Shown here piece by piece: positions 1-6,073 of a stretch of DNA of 58,830 bases (position 1 is the stretch's first letter; every line of letters starts with the position of its first letter). The translations under genes were made by a program, and so were the position numbers. The DNA comes from Halobacteriales archaeon QS_8_69_26 (GTDB lineage: Archaea > Halobacteriota > Halobacteria > Halobacteriales > SW-7-71-33), in NCBI GenBank assembly GCA_003023195.1, contig PXRX01000035.1, forward strand, positions 1-58,830, read 5' to 3'. The notes under the pieces are model-generated. The model made no database searches. It worked only from the letters and a program-made list of their open reading frames with translations, and was not told the origin of the DNA.

Positions 1-1
1 C

Positions 2-85
2 TACGGGTTCGTCCGGACGCTCAATCTTGCTGGAGCACCGCTGCACGGGCTTCTTGACTGCTTCGTCGTCAACGTGTTTCGCTAA
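2..85 (+). CDS. C-terminal end of an unidentified protein, possibly a transposase (partial)
   Basis: An open frame enters from the left edge and ends at TAA 83-85, giving 27 residues ending in DCFVVNVFR. The hydrophobic, Leu- and Val-rich tail resembles the last helix of some haloarchaeal insertion-sequence transposases, but 27 residues cannot settle this. It is followed by about 150 bases of AT-rich sequence, unlike the rest of the region, which fits the edge of a mobile element. It could equally be a chance frame. Confidence 0.3.
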   Translation, partial: YGFVRTLNLAGAPLHGLLDCFVVNVFR

Positions 86-235
86 ATTGGGCAAGAGCCA
101 ACATATTTAAATATCGTGTACCATGTATCTAGTTTCGATTTCCACCTCAGTTTAAAATAATATTACTGACAAGAAAGCAAGAAGTGTTCTATAATACGCT
201 GATTCCTTTCAGAAAGATCGAACTCCCTACCGCTG

Positions 236-1036
236 TCAGGTGCTCTCCTCGACCGATCCCTCTTCGGCGGTCGCCTCCGGGTCGCCACCGTCGCTGGCCG
301 TCTCCTCGCCGTCGTCCCCGGCCTCGCCGGCCTCCCCCTCGGTGGGACCCGTCGAGACGGTCACCTGTGCCGGGCGGATCACCCGGTCGGCCATCTGGTA
401 GCCGGGGGCGTAGAGGTCGGCCACCGTGTCCTCGGGCACGTCGGCGTCGACGCGCATCATCACCTCGTGGCGCGAGGGGTCTATCTCGTCGCCCGGGTCC
501 GGAGCGATTTCGGAGACGTTCTCCTCCTCCAGTACCCGGTCGAACTCCCGGAGGGTCATCTCGACGCCGTCCCGGAGGCTCGCGACGTCCTCGTGGTCGG
601 CCTCCAGCCCCCGCCGGAGGTTGTCCCGCACGTCCAGCAGTCGTTCGACGAGGTCCTCGGTGGCGCGTTCCTTGAGGTCCTCGCGCTTTCGCTCGGCGCG
701 CTTCTTGTAGTTCTGGAAGTCCGCCTGCTTGCGCTTGAGCCGGTCCTCCAGGTCCGCTATCCGGTCCTCGCGGTCGTCCAGGCGCTCTTCCAGTTCCGCG
801 ATCCGTTCCTCGCGGTCGGCCAGCTCGGCCTCGAGTTCCGCGACCCGTTCGTCGGTGGTGACGTCGGCGTCGTCGGCGTCCTCGTCCGGATCCCCCTCGT
901 CGGCGTTCTCGGCGTCGGGTCGGGTCCCACCCGCGTCCCCCGTGTCGTGGTCCGCCGCGTCGGCCCCCTCGCCGGCCGAACCACCGGACTCCGATCCGTC
1001 GCCGGCCACCCCGTCGGTGTCCTCGTCGTCGCTCAT
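236..1036 (-). CDS. grpE: GrpE, nucleotide exchange factor for DnaK
   Basis: GrpE exchanges ADP for ATP on the Hsp70 chaperone DnaK in the cytoplasm. The 266-residue protein starts at MSDDEDTDG. It has an acidic, disordered first 70 residues, then a long coiled coil of heptad-like ELEERLDDREDRI repeats. After that come DFQNYKKRAERKRED, typical of the GrpE helix, and the C-terminal beta domain around residues 190-235 (SRHEVMMRVD, YAPGYQMADRVIRPA). An acidic tail closes it. Earlier in-frame starts are possible, but that extension is basic and Pro-rich, not haloarchaeal in composition, so the ATG at 1036 is preferred. dnaK, which normally follows grpE, is not seen in the 235 bases downstream. 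Confidence 0.95.
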   Translation of the reverse strand: MSDDEDTDGVAGDGSESGGSAGEGADAADHDTGDAGGTRPDAENADEGDPDEDADDADVTTDERVAELEAELADREERIAELEERLDDREDRIADLEDRLKRKQADFQNYKKRAERKREDLKERATEDLVERLLDVRDNLRRGLEADHEDVASLRDGVEMTLREFDRVLEEENVSEIAPDPGDEIDPSRHEVMMRVDADVPEDTVADLYAPGYQMADRVIRPAQVTVSTGPTEGEAGEAGDDGEETASDGGDPEATAEEGSVEEST

Positions 1037-1133
1037 GGACGTCAGGAGTAGCCGAGAGGAGTTAAGGGTTGACAAATCGGTAGCACGAACCTGCCCGTCG
1101 CGGGGGCGTCCGGGGGGTTCGGCGGTCGCGGGG

Positions 1134-1189
1134 CAGGGAGCCCCCACGGGGATCGACGGCCTGGAGACAGGGAGCCCCCACGGGGATCG
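1134..1189. repeat. Direct repeat, 22 bp, two copies 34 bp apart
   Basis: Copies at 1134-1155 and 1168-1189 are identical over 22 bases (core GGGAGCCCCCACGGGGATCG). They lie in the divergent spacer between grpE and the helicase gene. Each copy holds the small inverted motif CCCC-ACG-GGG. Function is unknown; it may be a duplicated regulatory site or simple slippage. Confidence 0.7.
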
Positions 1190-1250
1190 GCGGTGGCAGG
1201 GCGGGGCCGGCCCCGGGAGACACTTGTGCCCCGGGGTCCAACGCCCGGGC

Positions 1251-2597
1251 GTGACCCTGCGGCTCCGGTACGAGGACGGGACGATACGCGTCACGGGCCC
1301 GCGCGCGGAGTGGGCCGACCTGCCGGGCGTCGCGGCCGACGAACGGTCGGAGACCGGCCGCGCCCCCGCCCTGCGGTACGCCGACCTGCTCGCGGCCTCC
1401 CGCGAGCGTGGGATCGCGGTCGAGGACCGGGTGCTGGACGCGGCGGACCTGCCGGACCTTGCCTCGGCCTACGAACTGCGGGACTACCAGCGCGAGGCCC
1501 TGGACGCCTGGGAGGACGCGGGCCGCCGGGGGGTGGTCGAACTCCCGACCGGGAGCGGCAAGACCGTGATCGGTATCGCCGCAATCGAACGGGCGGCGAC
1601 GGCGACGCTGGTCGTGGTGCCGACGGTCGACCTCCTGGAGCAGTGGCGCCGCGAACTGGCGACCGAGTTCGACGTCCCGGTCGGGCAACTCGGCGGGGGC
1701 GAACAGCGGGTCGAGCCACTGACCGTCTCGACCTACGACTCGGCGTACCTCCGGGCCGACGACCTCGGCGACCGGTTCGGGCTGGTCGTCTTCGACGAGG
1801 TCCACCACCTCGGCGGCGAGGGGTACCGCGAGATAGCGCGCCTGCTGGCGGCGCCCGCCCGCCTGGGCCTGACCGCGACCTTCGAGCGCCCCGACGGCGC
1901 CCACGAGGTGGTGGCCGACCTGGTGGGGGACCCCGTCTACCGCCTCGACCCCGAGGACCTGGCGGGCGAGCACCTCGCCAGCTACGACGTCAAGCGGATC
2001 GAGGTGCCACTGACCGACGAGGAGCGCCGGGAGTACGAGCGACACCAGGGGACGTTCACCGACTACCTCGCCCGGTCGGGGATCCGGATGGAGAGCGGCG
2101 CGGACTACCGGAAACTCGTGATGCGCTCGGGCAACGACCCCGCTGCCAGGGAGGCCCTGCTCGCCCGCCAGCGGGCCAAGGAGGTGGTGTTCAACAGCGA
2201 CGCCAAGGTCGACCGCCTGGCGAGGGTTCTCGACCGGCACCGCGGCGACCGGACCATCGTCTTCACCGCCCACAACGACCTGGCCTACCGGGTGGCCGAG
2301 CGGTTCCTGATACCTGCCGTGACCCACCGGACCGGCGCGGCCGAGCGACGGGAAGTCCTCCGGCGGTTCCGGACCGGCGAGTACTCCCGACTGGTCACCT
2401 CCCACGTCCTCGACGAGGGGGTCGACGTCCCCGACGCCAACGTGGCCGTCGTCCTCTCGGGGTCGGGCAGCGAACGGGAGTTCACCCAGCGCCTGGGCCG
2501 GATCCTCAGGCCGACCGACGACGGGGGCCGTGCCCTGCTCTACGAGGTCGTCAGCGAGGAGACCACCGAGGAGAGCATCGCCGACAGGCGGCGGTGA
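1251..2597 (+). CDS. XPB/Rad25-like superfamily 2 DNA helicase
   Basis: A 448-residue ATP-dependent helicase of the archaeal XPB/Rad25 type, expected to act in DNA repair or remodelling. It has an N-terminal damage-recognition-like region (residues 1-80), then Walker A (LPTGSGKT), VVPTVDLLEQW, the DEVHH box and motif III LTATFERP. The second RecA domain carries TIVFTAHN, TSHVLDEGVDVP and the arginine-finger motif FTQRLGRILRP. The GTG at 1251 is chosen because it begins VTLRLRYEDGTIRV, which matches the start of this family, while the upstream reading is Ser-rich shadow sequence. Length fits archaeal Rad25 proteins. No partner nuclease such as Bax1 is adjacent. It is transcribed divergently from grpE. 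Confidence 0.85.
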   Translation: MTLRLRYEDGTIRVTGPRAEWADLPGVAADERSETGRAPALRYADLLAASRERGIAVEDRVLDAADLPDLASAYELRDYQREALDAWEDAGRRGVVELPTGSGKTVIGIAAIERAATATLVVVPTVDLLEQWRRELATEFDVPVGQLGGGEQRVEPLTVSTYDSAYLRADDLGDRFGLVVFDEVHHLGGEGYREIARLLAAPARLGLTATFERPDGAHEVVADLVGDPVYRLDPEDLAGEHLASYDVKRIEVPLTDEERREYERHQGTFTDYLARSGIRMESGADYRKLVMRSGNDPAAREALLARQRAKEVVFNSDAKVDRLARVLDRHRGDRTIVFTAHNDLAYRVAERFLIPAVTHRTGAAERREVLRRFRTGEYSRLVTSHVLDEGVDVPDANVAVVLSGSGSEREFTQRLGRILRPTDDGGRALLYEVVSEETTEESIADRRR

Positions 2598-2672
2598 TCG
2601 AACGGGACCGGAGCGGTCGGCGGCCGGTCCACCGGTTCGTCCCGACCGGACCCGCCCGGAGTGCGCCCGCCC

Positions 2673-3083
2673 CTACGCGCTCTTCCAGTGGAAGTCCACC
2701 GCGCCGTCCTCGTCGAACGTCTCCCTGGCCACGTCGAACTCCGCCCTGAACTGCTCGCTCTCGCCGGGCGGGAGTTGCAACTGCTGTTCGTACTCGTAGG
2801 TCTCGCCGCCGGCCTCGACGACGACGACGAGGGTCGCCGCTCCCTGGCTGTCGCCGACGTTCTCGACGGTCACGGGGACGACGAGGTTCCCCGACTCGGC
2901 GGTGTCCAGCCCGAAGTCGGTGACCGACAGGTTCGGGGCCGGATCGACGGTGGTCTCGGGCGTGCGGTCCGGTTCGGTCGTCGTCGGGTCCTCGCTCCCG
3001 TCTCCCCCACACCCGGCCAGGGTGGTACTCAGGGCGGCGGCGAGGGTCGCACCCGCCGACCGCAGGTACGTTCGTCGGTTCAT
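2673..3083 (-). CDS. Tat-exported lipoprotein with a CARDB-like beta domain
   Basis: A 136-residue secreted protein. It starts MNRRTYLRSAG with a twin-arginine signal and a lipobox ending LAGC, so it should be exported folded and lipid-anchored outside the cell. After a Thr/Pro/Glu-rich linker, residues 50-136 contain VENVGDSQGAATLVVV and PPGESEQFRAEF, the pattern of an extracellular CARDB/DUF11-type immunoglobulin-like domain. The start at 3083 is chosen because it begins exactly at the Tat signal. Ligand is unknown. It converges with the helicase gene. Confidence 0.8.
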   Translation of the reverse strand: MNRRTYLRSAGATLAAALSTTLAGCGGDGSEDPTTTEPDRTPETTVDPAPNLSVTDFGLDTAESGNLVVPVTVENVGDSQGAATLVVVVEAGGETYEYEQQLQLPPGESEQFRAEFDVARETFDEDGAVDFHWKSA

Positions 3084-3176
3084 ATCCGCCCGGAGGAAGG
3101 GGGGATTTGAATCTCTTGTGACCTGCCGGGGGAGCGTCTTACTTGATAGCCCATGCTCTTTCGATATTTGACGGAA

Positions 3177-3188
3177 AAGTATATACCA
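3177..3188 (+). promoter_or_regulatory. TATA box of the small transcript upstream of the AsnB-like gene
   Basis: AAGTATATACC stands out in otherwise GC-rich DNA. It predicts a transcription start near 3205-3212, 10-20 bases before the ATG at 3223. No other TATA-like site is visible between here and the AsnB-like start at 3447. Confidence 0.6.
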
Positions 3189-3222
3189 CGTCGGCGCGAA
3201 CCGTGCGACCGGTGGTGACACC

Positions 3223-3342
3223 ATGGGAGACTACCGCGGTTCGTCAGACTCGTGTGACAGTGGCTGGGTGATTCGTTCCGGAGACAACCCCGACAGGGCG
3301 AGCGAGAGCGCCGCCTCGCGGATCCTGCGTCGCAACCGGTAA
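3223..3342 (+). CDS. Small ORF (39 aa) or structured leader RNA upstream of the AsnB-like gene
   Basis: ATG at 3223 opens a 39-codon frame (MGDYRGSSDSCDSGWVIRSG and onward) ending in TAA at 3340-3342. It is acidic in the first half and arginine-rich at the end (SRILRRNR). It sits 35-45 bases after a good TATA box, 104 bases before the AsnB-like gene and on the same strand. I do not recognise a family. It has Gly/Ser/Cys/Asp content as in some peptide precursors but lacks the Thr at leader position -2 that marks lasso peptides. Its 3' end lies inside a strong hairpin, so the region may instead be a structured RNA or leader. Confidence 0.4.
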   Translation: MGDYRGSSDSCDSGWVIRSGDNPDRASESAASRILRRNR

Positions 3343-3369
3343 GTCCCTGTACCGGTCGGGATCCGCGAG
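3315..3369 (+). other. Nested inverted repeat in the leader of the AsnB-like gene
   Basis: CTCGCGGATCC at 3315-3325 pairs perfectly with GGATCCGCGAG at 3359-3369. Inside it, ACCGGT at 3335-3340 can pair with ACCGGT at 3351-3356. The arrangement predicts a two-storey RNA hairpin covering the stop codon of the small ORF. Confidence 0.6.
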
Positions 3370-3405
3370 TCGCGGGAGCCCCTGCCTGCGCCTCGTGCGG
3401 ACCAA

Positions 3406-3430
3406 GGGGCCGTCGACGGCCCCGGTTTTT
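3406..3430 (+). terminator. GC-rich palindrome followed by a T run
   Basis: GGGGCCGTCGACGGCCCC (3406-3423) is a perfect 18-bp palindrome followed by GGTTTTT. It ends 16 bases before the AsnB-like start. It could terminate a short upstream transcript, act as an attenuator-like structure, or bind a dimeric regulator. Confidence 0.5.
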
Positions 3431-3446
3431 GCCACAGATACACGCG

Positions 3447-5303
3447 ATGACGGGACTACTGGCGGCGTACAGACCCGAGGGATCGGTCTCGCGCGGGCGG
3501 GTGTCGGACCTGCTGGACGCGATGGACTACCGCGGCCACGACGGACGCAACGTCGCGGTGGACGGTCCCGTCGGGTTCGGGTGCCAGCACTTCTACACGA
3601 CCCCCCAGGCGGTGGGACAGGTCCAGCCACTGACGGTCGACGGGGTACGACTGCTCTTCGACGGTCGGATCGACGACCGGGACGGTCTGATCGAGGCGCT
3701 TCCAGACAGGCGGGTGCCGGACGGCGACCCCTCGGACGCGGCTCTCGTGGCGGCGGCCTACCTGGCGTGGGACGACTCCTTCCTCGACCGCCTCGTGGGG
3801 GTGTTCGCGCTCGCCCTCCGGGACGGCCCCCGGGAGCGACTGCTGTGTGCCCGCGGGCCGGCGGGCGTTCGGGACCTGTACTACTCGACGGCCGGCGAGG
3901 GTGTCGTCGTCGCCTCGGACGCCCGGGTGGTCCGGCGCTGGCCCGGGGTACCCGGCGGAATCGACGAGCGCGTTCTCGGGGAGTTCCTCCTGGGGGACCT
4001 GGCGACCCCCCGGCGCACCTTCTACGAGGGGATCCGTGCGGTCGAACCGGGCACGTCCGTCGTCTTCGACGGGAGCGGGGCCGACCGGACGCGCTACTGG
4101 GACCCCGCCTCGTTCGACCGCGTCGGGGTGCGGGACCCCGAGGTCCTCGCCGACCGACTGGCGGAACGCCTGCGGGCGGCGGTTTCCGCCCGCCTCCGGA
4201 CCCGGGGCGATCCGTACCTGCTGCTCAGCGGGGGCCTGGACTCGACCCTGGTGGGTGCGACGGCCCGGCGGGTCGGCGGCGGCGACCTCCGGGCGCTCTC
4301 GATGCAGTTCGCGGACCCCGAGAACGCGGACGACCCCGAACGCCACCGGGCCGAGCGTCGCCGCGTCGAGGTCTTCGCCGACGAGTACGACGTCCCCGTC
4401 GAGTACCACCCGCTCGACGGCTTCCGGACGCTGGCGGATCCGGACGCCCACCTGTCGCCGACCGTCGAGCACCCGTCGCTGATGCCCATCGGCGCGCTCA
4501 AGACCGACGTCTACCCCCGGATGTCCGGGGCCGGCGCGTCCGTCTTCCTCACCGGCGAGGGGGGCAACAGCTTCGACGGGACCCGGCTGGAGTACTACGA
4601 CGCCCTCCGGGAGGGCCGGGTCCACTCGGCGGTCCGCGCCATGTGGGCCGATCCCGCGCCGCTGCGGTCGATCCTCGCCTGGAACGTGCTGGCCGCGGCC
4701 GCTCCGGGCCTCACCGAACGGGCGGTGACGGCCCTGACCGGCGACGACCCCACCGTCGTCCCCTGGCTCGACGATGGGTTCGTCGACCGGGTGGGACTGG
4801 ACGAGCGAACCGCGGACGCCGCACTCTCGTTCGACTCCGAGTCGGCCCGGCAGATATTCGAACAGCGATACCGTAGCGAGTACCTCCTCCGGGTGGGTCA
4901 CGACCGCCGGAAGGCGCTGGCGGCCGGCCTCCAGCCCCGGCACCCTTACCTCGACCCACGCCTCCTGGAGTTCCTCTTCTCGCTCCCGCCCGGCGCGTGC
5001 ATCCGCGACGGCCAGGACAAGTACTTCTTCCGGCGACTCGCCGAGGACGTGCTCCCCCCGGCGGTGCGGGATCAGGATCCGAAGTTCTGGTTCGACTCGG
5101 TGGTCCGGCGGGGACTCCGCGAGGAGGCACTGGGCACCGTCGAGGCACTGCTCTCGGACTCGGAACTCGTCCGGCGAGGGATCGTCGACGAGGGAGAACT
5201 CCGGCGGATCGCGGAGGCCTACGTCGGCGGCGAGGACTCCCTGCAGGATCCGGTGTGGAAGGTGGTGTCGACGGAACTGTGGCTGGACTCGCTGGCGGGG
5301 TGA
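3447..5303 (+). CDS. Asparagine-synthetase-like ATP-dependent amidotransferase lacking the glutaminase cysteine
   Basis: This 618-residue protein has the AsnB architecture. An N-terminal class II glutaminase fold (residues 1-200; YRGHDG, LLFDGRIDDRDGL) is followed by a synthetase domain with the PP-loop SGGLDST at 261-267, LTGEGGNSFDG, and the late motifs HPYLDPRLLEFLFSLPP and GQDKYFFRRLAEDVLPP. True AsnB begins MCGI, with Cys2 as the glutaminase nucleophile. Here the protein begins MTGLL, and no alternative start supplies a Cys2. The enzyme therefore either uses free ammonia or activates a carboxylate for a different nucleophile, as beta-lactam synthetases and lasso cyclases do. No transglutaminase-like protease or leader-binding protein is adjacent, so a peptide-modification role is only a possibility. 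Confidence 0.85.
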   Translation: MTGLLAAYRPEGSVSRGRVSDLLDAMDYRGHDGRNVAVDGPVGFGCQHFYTTPQAVGQVQPLTVDGVRLLFDGRIDDRDGLIEALPDRRVPDGDPSDAALVAAAYLAWDDSFLDRLVGVFALALRDGPRERLLCARGPAGVRDLYYSTAGEGVVVASDARVVRRWPGVPGGIDERVLGEFLLGDLATPRRTFYEGIRAVEPGTSVVFDGSGADRTRYWDPASFDRVGVRDPEVLADRLAERLRAAVSARLRTRGDPYLLLSGGLDSTLVGATARRVGGGDLRALSMQFADPENADDPERHRAERRRVEVFADEYDVPVEYHPLDGFRTLADPDAHLSPTVEHPSLMPIGALKTDVYPRMSGAGASVFLTGEGGNSFDGTRLEYYDALREGRVHSAVRAMWADPAPLRSILAWNVLAAAAPGLTERAVTALTGDDPTVVPWLDDGFVDRVGLDERTADAALSFDSESARQIFEQRYRSEYLLRVGHDRRKALAAGLQPRHPYLDPRLLEFLFSLPPGACIRDGQDKYFFRRLAEDVLPPAVRDQDPKFWFDSVVRRGLREEALGTVEALLSDSELVRRGIVDEGELRRIAEAYVGGEDSLQDPVWKVVSTELWLDSLAG

Positions 5304-5316
5304 CGGCTCCGAGAAT

Positions 5317-5339
5317 TTACAGTAACATTACTGTAAGAT
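5317..5339. promoter_or_regulatory. TTAC-n-GTAA double motif, also present at 57932
   Basis: TTACAGTAA (5317-5325) and TTACTGTAA (5328-5336) form a perfect 9+9 inverted repeat with a 2-base spacer, followed by GAT. The two motifs are 11 bp apart. A near-identical 23-bp element lies at 57932-57954 beside a PadR gene. It sits 14 bases after the AsnB-like stop codon. Confidence 0.6.
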
Positions 5340-5349
5340 TCGCCGATCG

Positions 5350-5369
5350 ACCCGGGATCGGTCCCGGGT
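5350..5369 (+). terminator. Hairpin downstream of the AsnB-like gene
   Basis: ACCCGGGA-TCGG-TCCCGGGT is a perfect 8-bp stem with a 4-base loop, 47 bases after the stop codon. There is no strong T run directly behind it. The rest of 5370-5596 shows no gene I can support. Confidence 0.4.
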
Positions 5370-5596
5370 GCCTGTCCGTCCCGCAGGACAATTTTGGGTC
5401 ACGTGAGGTCCGGCTGTCCCGGAGGCGGACGTCTCCTCACCCCTGCTCACTGTCCAGCTTGAGTTCTCGGCTTTGCACGTTGAGTATTCTACACTTCCTT
5501 GGGCGAAAATGGCAGACGGAGCGACGTAAGTGGAGGTGTTCGAATCCGCTGAACTGCTGACGTTTGAAATCGGTGATAGACCACCTCATCCGCCTA

Positions 5597-5821
5597 TTAC
5601 TCCGAAATGTATGTCAACCACCCAACGTGCAAAGCTGAGTTGAGTTGTTCACTGAAATACACGTTGTAAAACACTACGATCGTCCCGAATACGACGAACA
5701 GCACGCCGATCATGGCGATACTGGACTCCCGGAACAGCCAGGACATGAAGAAGCCGAGCAGCGATACCTGGACGCCGATGATCGCACCGTCCGTGTCGGA
5801 CGTGGTTACTGGCTCCGGCAC
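5597..5821 (-). CDS. Small two-helix membrane protein
   Basis: A 74-residue protein with a GTG start. It has a short polar N-terminus (VPEPVTTSDTDG) and two hydrophobic segments, residues 13-30 (AIIGVQVSLLGFFMSWLF) and 34-54 (IAMIGVLFVVFGTIVVFYN). The family is not recognised; such two-helix proteins are common and unnamed in haloarchaea. A TATA box 30 bases upstream supports the gene and the GTG start as a near-leaderless transcript. Base composition is lower in GC than its neighbours. Confidence 0.65.
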   Translation of the reverse strand: MPEPVTTSDTDGAIIGVQVSLLGFFMSWLFRESSIAMIGVLFVVFGTIVVFYNVYFSEQLNSALHVGWLTYISE

Positions 5822-5828
5822 TGCGCTT

Positions 5829-5846
5829 TAATAATAATAATAATAA
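5829..5846. repeat. (TAA)6 trinucleotide repeat in a promoter
   Basis: Six perfect TAA units lie between the TATA box (5851-5860) and the start codon (5821) of the small membrane gene on the minus strand. This is the only microsatellite of this length noticed in the window. Confidence 0.85.
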
Positions 5847-5849
5847 ACG

Positions 5850-5860
5850 ATTTTATAATT
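5850..5860 (-). promoter_or_regulatory. TATA box of the small membrane gene
   Basis: On the minus strand the sequence reads AATTATAAAAT, ending about 29 bases before the GTG. This spacing places the transcription start at or near the first codon. Confidence 0.6.
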
Positions 5861-6073
5861 CGGACCGATCTCCTCGGTGAGTTACCGAGGGAGAAAGATC
5901 ACCTCTTCTCGACGGCCCGTCGTTTGGGGCAGGCCCCCTCGCCATGTCGTGCCGTCGTTCCACCAGGGATCGTCCAGGAGTGCAACGCGACCACTCTACC
6001 CTTGACTTCCAACCCATTCATTATTCAATTTATCTCCCAACGTTTAAAACTCAAACCGATCCCAATCCCCCGC

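Noticed and set aside
3223..3342. Lasso-peptide precursor for the AsnB-like enzyme
   Set aside because: The frame has no Thr at leader position -2, no clear ring-forming Asp or Glu at core position 7-9 after a Gly, and no B-protease or leader-binding gene is adjacent. It is kept only as a loose hypothesis.
3223..3430. SRP 7S RNA or RNase P RNA in the structured leader
   Set aside because: Neither the SRP S-domain motif nor the RNase P core sequences are visible, and 200 bases is too short for either.
5520..5560. tRNA suggested by TTCGAAT at about 5537
   Set aside because: The flanking bases do not form a T stem, and no anticodon arm lies upstream.
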